Positions 1 through 8,743 of a stretch of 29,850 bases of DNA are shown in pieces. The position numbers were made by a program, and so were the translations under genes. The notes under the pieces were generated by a model. It was not told the DNA's origin. It worked only from the letters and a program-made list of their open reading frames with translations, and ran no database searches. Numbering within the stretch: position 1 is the first letter of the stretch; every line of letters begins with the position of its first letter. The stretch lies in the NCBI GenBank assembly GCA_903772945.1, contig CAICTM010001412.1, positions 1-29,850 on the forward strand, written 5' to 3'. Source of the stretch: Seminavis robusta. Its lineage: Eukaryota > Bacillariophyta > Bacillariophyceae > Naviculales > Naviculaceae.

Positions 1-1
1 C

Positions 2-945
2 GTTGCGGATGGATCACCCGTCGACCGCGTCATTAGTGGACCTACGCACAATGCGGTGGTGGCCAAGTGTTTTGCAACACCACTCACACTGGAGTCTACC
101 GCAGCCGCAACTACGATCACCGGTATCGTGCCTTTTACCGGCAAGCCCGACAACTACAGAAACCACTGTTTCAGATCCATACACCTTTTTCTCGGATGGA
201 AACATTGGGACCACCTCTTCCAGGCCCTTGTACCAATACCACAAGATGGCCGATATGGAAATAAACGACACTGCCTTTTCCGCTAAAATTTTCAAGGGAG
301 TCATCGTGGTCGATTATCAGTTGCAGGAAATCTCCACACGCTCGTCGAGATTGCCGCCTATCTCGAACAAACCGTTGTTATTGCCATTTGCGAGATTCAT
401 GAGCCCCACTATCTTGTGGGACTCTCCACGGGGAGCAATCCCACCAAAAGTGTCTACAAAGACGAACCATCCAAGGCTTGTCCTTTGTCTGAGGAGGACA
501 AAGACAACAAATGGCTGCACCTTGCAAAGGATGACAGTGTCACAAATGGGAGAAGAAACGCTACTCGACAATATCATCCAAAACGCTCATTTACCCTTGC
601 AAGAGGCGGGGTTCCCGGACGACGAGATTGTCATTGTCAAAAACTACGACAACGACAAACAAGGCAATGCCATCCAATGATGCATGCATCAGGTGCCCTC
701 CTCGTCTGTATTTCCCAACTGGTCGACATGAGTCAGCAAAGTCAACGGATCATGCAAGGAATTGCTCAATCGAGCGGGTTCGGACTATGCGAAGGGATCT
801 CAGCCGCAATCCAGCCTCATCCAGTGTTTGCGGGAGGCACACACTCAAGCATCGAGCAAAGCCAATCACCATACTGGATAGCTGTACGAGTTTCATTGGG
901 AACGGTGATTTCTCTCAAGCACTTGATGGCTGTTTACTAGTTTAG
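2..945 (+). pseudogene. Eroded fragment of a receptor-type extracellular sensor gene
   Basis: No single frame is open across this stretch, but coding-like pieces continue from one frame to the next. Frame 2 opens at base 2 with V-A-D-G-S-P-V-D-R-V-I-S-G-P and continues to about base 180 (C-F-R-S-I). Frame 3 then carries M-A-D-M-E-I-N-D-T-A-F-S-A-K and G-V-I-V-V-D-Y-Q-L-Q-E-I-S (about 245-335). Frame 2 resumes with E-P-H-Y-L-V-G-L-S-T-G-S (about 395-430), and frame 3 again with E-A-G-F-P-D-D-E-I-V-I-V-K (about 600-645). The phrases recall the extracellular, Cache-like sensor region of multidomain receptor and nucleotide-cyclase proteins in diatoms; this is from memory of the family style, not a search. 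At least three frame changes with no splice signals at the joints point to a decayed copy. The kinase or cyclase part is absent, and the left end lies outside the window. Confidence 0.42.
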
Positions 946-1108
946 TTTCAGACTGGATGGGGAGGATTTGACTTATTTGTTGCGACTTTGAATTCAATTC
1001 GGAAGATGCCTAGGCTCTGATTCCATGAATCGGATCTGTCTATTCAAAATACATGCAAAAAACACGCGCAGCCATCATTTCTTGCGTGGCCTGGAATCCG
1101 AGAACGCC

Positions 1109-2240
1109 TTAACCGTGCTTCTCGCTAGTCTCCTTGCCATTCTTGTTGGCTTTCTTGGCGACCGCGGGAAGATCAGTCTCCTTGGCGTCCACTTCCATCC
1201 AGCCCTCGTCTTCGATCGCTTTGGCGTCAAGCAAAGGTACCTTTTCGAAACCATCTTCCAAGACGCCAGACTCGCGAAGCCCATAGTCGGGCAAGAACTT
1301 TTCAGAAAAGTCGTCCAAGCTCAGAACATCCTCTTCCGCGCACACAGCAACAAAATCTTCCTCGCTTTCGTTGTTTGCTGCGCTCTTCTTGACATTCTTC
1401 TGGTTCTGTTGCTGCTTATCACCAAACGTAGCAACCTCGTCATCCATGCTCCACTGCTGAGGCAAGCGTTCGTACATGTCGGCGGCATATCCAGGTTTTA
1501 CCGCCCTGCTCGGAAAAGAAGCCAAGTCCAGAGCCTGTGCCCTGAGAATCGCGCGCTTCTTGATAGACTTATTTCCACCAAAGGCGGACACATAGTGCTG
1601 GGGGTCCGGATAATGAGCGACATAGACTTGCTGCAAAGCAATACGATCCAAAGCCTTTTCGTTCTTGTTGCTTCGAGCCTTCTGTTCCATTTGGATAAAC
1701 TTTTGTTTCTGCTTTTCGCGGCGAGGATCATAAGGGGCGCAAGAGAGCGTAGACGGGGAAGCCTCTTCCTGGCGTTGCTGAAAGTGCAAGAGGCGAGATT
1801 CCAAGGAGCATTGACGCTCAGGAGTGGTTGCTTCCACCAAGAGCGCCTGTGTGCGTTCCAATTGACAAGAGATGTGCCCTCCAGGGCCAGCATCCATCGC
1901 TTGGCGCTTCTCCATCCGTTTGCGCAGCAATAAGACCTTGCGCTTCTCCAAGTCTGCACGCTCGGTATCATCATTGACCAATTTCAATTGAGTGTCGATC
2001 ATTGCCAACTTTCTGTTGATTCCAGGAAAGGAGCCTCTTTTCATAGCGCGGTTCTTTAGCTGCTGCTGCTTCCTAGCAAGATTGGCTTCAACCTTTGCCT
2101 TTCGTTGGAGCAAGTATTGTCGCTGACCCTCATTGGTTACAGTCTTCAACTTCAGGGCAATCTTAATCAAACGCTGTGTCACCTTCGGAAAGGCAACAAT
2201 CAACTGCGGATCCACTTCAGGCCCAGAGAAATCTTCCTCC
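1109..2240 (-). CDS. C-terminal part of charged helical-repeat protein (frameshifted)
   Basis: This is the second half of the gene that starts at 3092; the frame opens near 2240 and has no ATG of its own at the upstream end. It begins E-D-F-S-G-P-E-V-D-P-Q-L-I-V-A-F-P-K-V, matching the phrase E-E-D-V-G-K-L-E-V-D-E-E-L-I-A-A-F-P-Q-V in the first half, so the same repeat module continues across the break. Two more modules of about 40 residues follow (R-L-x-x-I-x-x-K-L-K, then R-K-A-K-V-E-A-N-L-A-R-K-Q). After these come a non-repetitive region (about 180 residues) and an acidic and lysine-rich tail ending E-K-H-G. It is predicted to be helical and very polar, with no membrane segment or signal peptide. 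I do not recognise a named family. The long intact frame after the break suggests either very recent damage or a sequence error, not an old pseudogene. Confidence 0.7.
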
Positions 2241-3092
2241 TTCCTCCTTCACACCATCCAGACCCACCTGGGTGTCCTCTTGTTTGGCTTCCTTTCTGAG
2301 GCTCTCCTGCTTCCTTGCAAGCTTGGCTTCTACCTTGGCCTTGCGATTGAGAAGAGCTTTGCGCCTGTCAGGATTCTTCACTGTCTTCAACTTCAGTGTG
2401 ATCTTAGTCAACCGCTTGGTCACCTGAGGGAAGGCAGCAATCAGTTCCTCGTCAACTTCAAGCTTGCCAACATCTTCTTCCTTCTGGTCTTCTCCTGCGT
2501 TGTTTGTTACCTTGGGTGCACTTGCTCCAGCCTCGGCAGACGAGAAGGAAGTGTTGGGCTTCGGGACATCCACCTTCATCCACTGCTCATGATCATCGGC
2601 CGAGCTCACTACTCCACGACTGGTATCCTGCTTGTTCTCCTTGTTTGCCAACTTGGCTTCCAATTTAGCCTTGCGTGCTTCCAAGTTAGCACGAGCTGAG
2701 GGGTCTTTCTCCTTCATCAATTTGGCCTCGATATTGGACAAGCGTCGCTTGATGTTCTGGCACTGCTTGTTGGCCCGCATCTGCTGCTTGTGAGCCAGCC
2801 TGTCTTGTACATTGGCCTTGCGCTTCTCCAGTTCCGCACGACGAGCTGGATCTTCTTCCGTCTTCAGCTTTTCTTGGATGATAGCCAAGCGCATGGCCAA
2901 CCCAGGAAAAGCTGGCTGCTTGCCTTCCTTGGCAAAGCCCTCGGCGAGTCCCTGCAGCATGACCAGACGTGCTAGCAGCTTGGCCTTCATCTTGGGCCCC
3001 AACTGATCTTGCTCCAAACGACGGGTAATCTTCACGATGCGCTCTTTGGGCCCCATGTTGGCGGCGTTGCTCTTCTTGAGTTTCGTTCCCAT
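2217..3092 (-). CDS. N-terminal part of charged helical-repeat protein
   Basis: The start is the ATG at 3092 (M-G-T-K-L-K-K-S-N-A-A-N); upstream in-frame codons lack an ATG. The protein is built from modules of about 40 residues that share R-L-x-x-I-x-x-K-L-K-x-x-x-D-P-x-R-R-A-x-L-E-x-R-K-A-K-V-x-x-K-L-A, seen at about residues 60-105, 108-150 and 210-255. A weaker copy sits at the N-terminus, and a Ser/Ala-rich linker lies near 155-205. The modules look like paired amphipathic helices or coiled coil with a strongly basic face. The frame ends at a TGA at 2217-2219, immediately after a duplicated heptamer; reading one base over continues the same repeat pattern to 1109. If the frames are joined, the product is roughly 660 residues. 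No known family is recognised. An RNA- or ribosome-associated role would fit the basic helices but is only a guess. Confidence 0.72.
   Translation of the reverse strand: MGTKLKKSNAANMGPKERIVKITRRLEQDQLGPKMKAKLLARLVMLQGLAEGFAKEGKQPAFPGLAMRLAIIQEKLKTEEDPARRAELEKRKANVQDRLAHKQQMRANKQCQNIKRRLSNIEAKLMKEKDPSARANLEARKAKLEAKLANKENKQDTSRGVVSSADDHEQWMKVDVPKPNTSFSSAEAGASAPKVTNNAGEDQKEEDVGKLEVDEELIAAFPQVTKRLTKITLKLKTVKNPDRRKALLNRKAKVEAKLARKQESLRKEAKQEDTQVGLDGVKEEGGRFLWA
2234..2247 (-). repeat. Tandem 7-bp duplication at the frame break
   Basis: On the plus strand TTCCTCC occurs twice in a row. Seven bases is not a multiple of three, so one copy too many (or too few) shifts the frame exactly where the two halves of the repeat protein stop matching. 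It could be polymerase slippage in the cell, allelic variation, or a read or assembly error. Confidence 0.8.
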
Positions 3093-3134
3093 CTTTTTCC
3101 TTCTTGTTGACGGGATTGCGGTCAACAACAACAA

Positions 3135-3786
3135 ATAAGCAACAAGGATGGCGATGATCGATGAGTGCTGAGAATTTGGAAGTGAGAGAGATCGTCGAGA
3201 GGCAGAACGGAAGGCACGATTCAGCGAGGTCGAGTTTACGTCATAACTGGATCTTCCGCACTTTTTTGGATCCTTTTATTTTCGGTCCGGGATGAAGGGC
3301 AGACGCAGATTGGACGAGTTAAACTTCATACCACTCTGCATCTGGGCACCATGGAGCCACGAAGCCGAAGCAGCTGCTGCAACTGAAGAACTCGACAAAT
3401 CCTTCCTAAACATTGCTCTTGATTGTGTCCTAGAGCACTATCTGCCCCCATTAATTTGATCAGACAGTTTTATACTATCACAGATGAGTGGCAACAGCTG
3501 ATTGGCTGCCGGGATCTGCTGAAATCGCGAGGTGATGCTTTAAAAAACTCAAACATAGACAACACTTTCAACGCCACACCGAAAGAATCCTAGCTCCTTT
3601 GGGTTGCAGTGGTTGATCCATCCATTCTCATGTCTCTTCGAAGCATGCAGGCTAGGAAGAACGGTCATCTTGCCACGGCTTGCACCACTATACCAAGCTT
3701 ACTGTCTACACATTCATTTACATACACAAAAAAATGTGTCGAGAACAAATTGATCTTGCCAAGTTTTTCGGATTACCAACGGTGCC
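3135..3786. other. Intergenic region, no gene seen
   Basis: About 650 bases lie between the start of the helical-repeat gene (minus strand) and the stop of the next minus-strand gene. Only short, unconvincing frames occur. It should hold the promoter of the helical-repeat gene, but I see no clear TATA box or repeated motif. Confidence 0.6.
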
Positions 3787-4953
3787 TCAGGAAGATTCCT
3801 CCTCGATGCCGCTAGATTGGTCGGGCAAAATCGTAAGGCTAGAGGTACCACCATTAAGACAGCCAAAGGCGTACCGGTAACCATCAGTGGAAAAAGATGA
3901 TTGCGGAACTCCACCACAAAAGGCATATAGACGCAGGAAGTCAGGAAATTGACGGTTGTTGGTGAATGCTAGAACATTCCAAAACAACTTCTCGGGGGGA
4001 CCTTCTCTTTGGAAAACAATTGTGCTTTCATTGGTGTCGATTCGAAACTTCAAAACTTCTCCATCCAACCATGGTTCGGAAATTTTGCGACGCGACCAGG
4101 TAGGCACTCCCCTGGCACCGTGCGAATAGGGCAGTTGAGTCTGCCTCTTGCTGTCCAGTAACCGGTCCCAATCGGCTCCCTGCGCCATAACTGTTCCATT
4201 GCTGTTGAACTCAATCTCGCCAACGATTATTCCAGCTTCAATCCTGGTCGGCGTGGGCAGTGTGGCGGTCGTCTCTGTAGCGTTCTTGTACCTGACTTGC
4301 AGACAATAGATCCCCGACTTTAGTTTGACCTTCGGATCATTGTTGAATACCAACTCGGGTAGAAGACTTCTCTGACCGTGATCGGTGGTCCACGCTGGAG
4401 ATTCGATGATGTGCGAAGTATAGAGTCCGTGGTCATCTCCGAAGAGAATAGACATGCCTTCACTCATGTTGCCGGTTGTTGGGTATGGACGCGCTTGAAT
4501 TACCAAACCTGTATTGTCTATGCCAGCAAACATGGGAAACGAGGGAATCAAGCTACAGTGAAAGGAGGGGTGCCTCTCGAAGCTTTCTCGTTTGCGCTTT
4601 GCTTCCTGAGATTCCACAAACTTCCACGATCCAGTGACCACTCTTTCGAGCCTACCTGTGGATGCGGCCCCTCGCCCTCTCCTCCCATTGTTGGAGCCAG
4701 TACGACCCAAATTCTCAATCCGACCAAGCCTTGCATCGATGCTTCTAAGGAGTGATGTTTGTGTTGCCAATGCACTATTTTGGGCCTTCAGAGCCTCTAG
4801 AATCTGTCTGTTGACAGACATCGCCTCATCATTCACCGCTGGCTCCAACCGTTGTCTTTTGAGCACTGCGTCTTCGTCTTCATTGGTCCGCTTTGACATT
4901 GCTGCAGCTGCCACTTTCGAAGCTCTAAAATCAAAAGTGTTGAATACTGCCAT
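3787..4953 (-). CDS. Unrecognised 388-residue protein with a beta-rich C-terminal half
   Basis: This is a single open frame with no intron needed. The first ATG is at 4953; a second in-frame ATG at 4899 (M-S-K-R-T-N-E-D-E-D-A-V-L-K-R-Q-R-L-E) also looks like a natural start and would give 370 residues. The N-terminal 110 residues are charged. They include a possible bipartite basic stretch (L-K-R-Q-R), a short helical segment with heptad-like leucines (Q-I-L-E-A-L-K-A-Q-N) and an R-R-G-R-G patch, which suggests a nuclear or nucleic-acid-associated protein. The C-terminal 240 residues are rich in alternating hydrophobic residues. Phrases such as V-L-K-F-R-I-D-T-N-E-S-T-I-V-F-Q-R-E-G faintly recall the SPRY/B30.2 beta-sandwich; I could not confirm this by eye. 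There is no signal peptide or membrane segment. Confidence 0.7.
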   Translation of the reverse strand: MAVFNTFDFRASKVAAAAMSKRTNEDEDAVLKRQRLEPAVNDEAMSVNRQILEALKAQNSALATQTSLLRSIDARLGRIENLGRTGSNNGRRGRGAASTGRLERVVTGSWKFVESQEAKRKRESFERHPSFHCSLIPSFPMFAGIDNTGLVIQARPYPTTGNMSEGMSILFGDDHGLYTSHIIESPAWTTDHGQRSLLPELVFNNDPKVKLKSGIYCLQVRYKNATETTATLPTPTRIEAGIIVGEIEFNSNGTVMAQGADWDRLLDSKRQTQLPYSHGARGVPTWSRRKISEPWLDGEVLKFRIDTNESTIVFQREGPPEKLFWNVLAFTNNRQFPDFLRLYAFCGGVPQSSFSTDGYRYAFGCLNGGTSSLTILPDQSSGIEEESS

Positions 4954-5333
4954 AGGATAGATTGCTCATGCCGACAACACCAGAGTGAAAATTTCCCGCG
5001 CCGTACGAAAGGCATCACCGATCGTGATAGTCCGCCACCACGGTTCCACGCTGGAGAGAATTTCCACGGTCAGTCGCACATGCATTGCTACGAGTACAGA
5101 ATTATTTCCAATCCAAGTCGCAGCACTTGTAGTCGCCAGAAACAGAGCAGCAAGCAATGTATGTTGGCCACAGCTATGGCTAAAATAGCTAGATTGGTTG
5201 GTTCGCAATGGACAGCTATCAAGGTGCTACATTATCTAAGGATGAACTCTTGCACTGGACCACCGTGACAGAGAACAATCTATGCATACAGATGTCGTAC
5301 GCACAACTCGAAAAACTATCTGAGCACTTTAAC
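4954..5333. other. Intergenic region, no gene seen
   Basis: About 380 bases separate two minus-strand genes. It must contain the 3' untranslated region of the secreted-protein gene (stop at 5334) and the promoter of the gene starting at 4953. Overlapping short frames here have no recognisable content. Confidence 0.6.
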
Positions 5334-6543
5334 CTACATGGGCTGTGGAACATTTGGATCATAGCCACACATGTTGACCCACTGCCCCTTGAATAGATTT
5401 CCCATTAGTCCCTTGACACACTTTCGACTCTTGCACTCATGCTCATTGTTGCACAAGTCCCCTACATTTTTGCGGGGATAGCACATGCCAGAATGGCATG
5501 CAAACTCAATGTACGATCCGCAGTCAGAAGGCCCCGAACACATGGGAGCATCCACTTCCATTTGGAAGGATGCCCTTGAAGTGTTTTCGATATCTTCCCG
5601 ATCTTGCAAGATCCAGAGGTTGTTACCAGACTGGCTCTGGATTGCATAGGTTCCTGGGTGTGCGATGGACTCAAGGCTTAAATGATGGATCCAGTTTTCA
5701 GGGATCAATCCTGGGCGCTTTATTATGGTGCGGAGCAAATCAAGGAGAAAGATCAGATCCGTCGTATGATAGACGCATTGTAACAGTTGAATCTCACGAA
5801 ACGCCAAGACTTACCAAGCAGAAGGAAGCATCCTTGTGAAACTGAGGCGTATCCTGCAGATCTTCCAGCGCCAAGGTTTCTTCGTCTGACTTGACACGCA
5901 CAAACTTGGTTGAGTCTGTAGCTGGAGACAGGGAAACACACATGTCACGGCCGCAGGCATTGTAGGTTTGCTGGCTCTCATGGAGGCATTCCACCATCAC
6001 GACTTGCTGCGTGGCCATGTTTTCGACCTGGAACTCCAAATTATGACCTTGGAACAGAAACGGCATATTGAGGATTGGTGATCCAGACGTAAGAATGCGC
6101 TAAAGTGGGATCATAGCGAAAAGCGAATGGTGACAACATGAGTGCACGGGAGGATGAGAAGCCGCTACGGTGCCATCGCACAAGTGTTTCGTAGCATTGC
6201 TGTTCCGTCTATACCGTACCTGTCCTTTGATCTCTGGTTCTTCGTCTTCTTGGGGCTCTTCTGGCTCCTCCTTGTTCGCCTTGACAGGCTCCGTCGCCCT
6301 TGTCTTCTCCATCTTTTTGGGTTGCCCCCCTTCCTGTTCCTCGGCAAGCTCCCAGCTGAACTTGAAGTTCCTGTCAGGGACGTCTCTTACAAGATAGTCC
6401 ATGATTTCTTTCATTTCATTTCGGATGATCTCATCAATATCCGAGTTGGGTTGGCCGCCCTTTGCATGACCATCAGCATTGGCTCTCGGAACGAGATAGC
6501 AAGCCACCAACAAGAGGAGTTGTACCAGTACAAGTCTTGTCAT
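5334..6543 (-). CDS. Secreted protein with AbfB-like beta-trefoil and Cys-rich tail (3 exons)
   Basis: The model is exon 1 6543-6220, exon 2 6099-5815 and exon 3 5717-5334, giving 330 residues. Introns are 6219-6100 (GTACGG...TTTAG) and 5814-5718 (GTAAGT...AAAG), both phase 0. The ATG at 6543 starts a clear signal peptide (M-T-R-L-V-L-V-Q-L-L-L-L-V-A-C-Y-L-V, cleavage near A-N-A-D-G). Next comes a Glu/Lys/Pro-rich spacer to about residue 108. Residues of about 115-265 resemble the AbfB (CBM42) beta-trefoil of fungal arabinofuranosidases: D-A-S-F-C-L joined to R-P-G-L-I-P, then L-S-L-E-S-I-A-H-P-G-T-Y-A. The second intron falls inside that motif, and splicing restores it, which supports the acceptor chosen. 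The last 65 residues hold eight cysteines (C-x5-C, C-x4-C, then D-L-C-N-N-E-H-E-C-K-S-R-K-C), a small disulfide domain. The protein probably binds sugar or acts as an extracellular adhesin; no glycosidase catalytic domain is present. The exact acceptor of intron 2 is the least certain point. Confidence 0.75.
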
Positions 6544-6945
6544 TTTATCTGATTTCTTCCTAAATTTATGTGCGGAAAGGAGGCAGCAGCACCGGTGCTG
6601 AATGGATCGAAGTGACCACCCGAGCTGTATGCAAGCCCGTTGGGAGGGAAGAAAGATACTGAAGTGAGCATACGAGTAGGCCCTTTCCATGCAGGCATTT
6701 TCGAACCTCTTGATGTGAATGGTTAGCCCGCTGTCTTCTGCATTCATCCGTAGGGTACAGCTATACCTTGAATCGAATCGATATGCTTCCTCCAGTCCGC
6801 CGGAACAAGCATCCATTCATACGGTAGGGACTACCACTCAGGGCCGTGCCACAAATCGTGCATTTCAGGGGAATACAGAATGTGGGGTATACATGGAGTC
6901 TAAGGTCTAAGTGTTCCGATCGAATTACGGCTGGGTAAATTTTAA

Positions 6946-7066
6946 AACTCTACCCTAAATATAAAAAAACTCTTACCCCATCGGTTACTATAATAAATAA
7001 TAAATGGTAGAGCTCTACTGGTACAGGTACCCTCTACACGTAGCTAATAGAGGTTAGGGTAGAGTT
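6946..7066. repeat. Short inverted-repeat element
   Basis: AACTCTACCCTAA at 6946-6958 is matched by its exact reverse complement at 7054-7066, a 13-bp terminal inverted repeat around an AT-rich core of 95 bases. No convincing target-site duplication is visible. It may be a small MITE or a remnant of one. Confidence 0.5.
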
Positions 7067-7089
7067 CACCGCACAGCCTACAGTATGCA

Positions 7090-7540
7090 TAAATCGTTCC
7101 TATATCCTACCCCAATGCATGATTGAGCCAACTCCAGGTAGGAGCAGAAGCTGTTGTACATTACTCACTCGCATTTAAGATAAATGGGTTTAAGTTCGGG
7201 AGTGCTCAAGTTTGCAGAAATGTTCAGCAGATAATCTCTCTGGCTCAAAAGACACTCAGATTTCTCAAACCTGTGGATATGCAAGGAGTACCAATGCCTC
7301 AAATCCCAAGCTAATACTACTACCGTACTATGTGGGGAGTGAGGGCAGCTAGTACTGGTACCCACACTTTTCCACATCACCATCTACCTCCAAGTCCTCC
7401 ATACTGGTATCCCCAACTTGGGGTGCCTCCTTTACCACAACAGCCAGCATCTTTTGGTTTCATCATTTTTGGCTTTGCACCTTTGCCTTCTTGGGCTTTG
7501 GTGCTGGTTTCTCACTGTCTGCCTGAGGGCATGGTCAGTA
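7090..7540 (-). pseudogene. Possible decayed histone-H3-like gene
   Basis: Read on the minus strand, bases around 7295-7235 resemble the H3 segment coding A-L-R-E-I-R-R-F-Q-K-S-T-E-L-L-I: ATCCACAGGTTTGAGAAATC followed by TGAGTGTCTTTTGAGCC. Bases near 7155-7120 (AGCTTCTGCTCCTACCTGGA) resemble the codons for E-A-S-E-A-Y-L-V. Between them a reading R-E-I...T-F-x-Q-T could be the R-E-I-A-Q-D-F-K-T region with deletions. Farther upstream (about 7535-7480) a basic, proline-rich reading P-A-P-K-P-K-K-A-K could be a divergent tail, as in centromeric H3 variants. Stops and indels occur throughout, so it could not make a working histone. The match was made by eye against a generic H3 and may be chance. 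Confidence 0.25.
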
Positions 7541-7821
7541 GTATATGGTATATGACAATAGCTGGTAGTAGTTATAAGATATGAAAGATACTGAGATTGG
7601 GCTGCTTTTTTAAAGATAAGGACTGAAGTGTGGCTGTTTGATGAATCCTTTAATAAGATACTTCCAGCAAAGATCTCAGAATATAATTATCTAATCAATG
7701 AGGTAGGAGTACAGATCTGTTATGCCTGAACGCCCGTGCAAAGCAGAGCAAAGGGCATGGGATATTAATTCATTTTCACTTAATGAGGTCATTGTGCGCT
7801 CACAAAACCTGGCCTAGTAGC

Positions 7822-8138
7822 TTGGTTGGTATTTACTGCAGTAAATCCGGGTTACTGGCTCCTTACTGTCCAATTACTGCCATTGTTGGCCACCTAATTA
7901 CTGCAGTAAGTAATCCCATGCAGTAAGTAATCTGCCTTTGCAACAGTAATATCCAGTAAATGACAGTAAAAGCACAGTAATTAGCCTTTATTACTGCAAT
8001 TACTGTAGTTTACTGCCTTCAATTGGCTTTAAATTACTGTGCATAATTACTGCTACTGAGGAATTACTGCATTACTGCCATTACTGCTCCTTTTACTGAC
8101 CTCATGGCAGTAAGGAATAAACAGTAAATACCAACCAA
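7822..8138. mobile_element. MITE with 17-bp terminal inverted repeats and 10-bp target duplication
   Basis: The left end TTGGTTGGTATTTACTG (7822-7838) is the perfect reverse complement of the right end at 8122-8138. The flanks are identical: GCCTAGTAGC at 7812-7821 and again at 8139-8148 (11 bases if the following T is counted), a target-site duplication. The 317-bp element contains no open frame. Its interior is packed with TTACTG and CAGTAA hexamers in both orientations, so each strand could fold into many alternative hairpins. The 10-11 bp duplication is in the range usual for Mutator-like elements. The perfect ends and duplication suggest recent insertion. Confidence 0.85.
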
Positions 8139-8148
8139 GCCTAGTAGC

Positions 8149-8743
8149 TAGCTAGGTAGTAAAACTAACTGTATCAGCTCTGTTTCCCATACTGCTCTTG
8201 AGCACATAAGGCCCTTTTCAAGCAGCAGAACAGTAAAGAATACCGGTAGTCAATCAATGTTTTCCCCTTCGGTGTCAGAAGAAGTATTACGTTTGTGCTC
8301 TGGCGCCTTGGAAGCACAAACATAGAAAAAGACCGCATTGTATAACGCAAGGTTTGAGGGAAGCTGTGAGATAATAAACTTGAACTGACGGCCAGACGTC
8401 AAAAGAATTCAATGCTGTTAGATGTGCCACCCTAGTCAATAGGTGAGGGAGCTGCTTTGGGTCAATGGTGAAATTTTACAATAAGATGCTTGCCCCATTT
8501 GCCAGGATCACGGAACCAGATTCTTCTGCATGCAATACATTCACCCTATCTTTTCTCTCCGGAATTGCAAGATCGAGGCGCGGTGGCAACAGGTCTCGAG
8601 TCCCTGAATTGATCTCACAATCTCAAAAGCTGAACCCCCGAAAAGCAGCAATAGCGATTGAACAGCACAGTATCCTACCGTACCGATATCCGCACCATCC
8701 ACAGAAAAAATCTTTTCCCTCAAACTAAGATCCATCCACTGGC
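8149..8743. other. Upstream region of the large secreted-protein gene
   Basis: This stretch of about 595 bases has no gene. It contains a 9-bp stem (GTTTGTGCT at 8291-8299, AGCACAAAC at 8313-8321, 13-base loop) and one ACCGGT at 8243. The last 50 bases before the ATG are pyrimidine- and A-rich. No core promoter element was recognised. Confidence 0.5.

Noticed and set aside
1025..1933. 302-codon plus-strand frame
   Set aside because: It lies antisense to the repeat-protein gene and its leucine- and phenylalanine-rich product is what a Lys/Glu-rich helical protein gives on the opposite strand.
2220..2300. A tiny intron as the explanation for the frame change in the repeat protein
   Set aside because: No GT-AG pair of realistic intron length restores the frame, whereas the duplicated heptamer explains the shift directly.
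6544..6816. Upstream extension of the first exon of the AbfB-like gene
   Set aside because: The frame is open to 6816, but the ATG at 6543 begins a textbook signal peptide and the upstream sequence lacks protein-like character.
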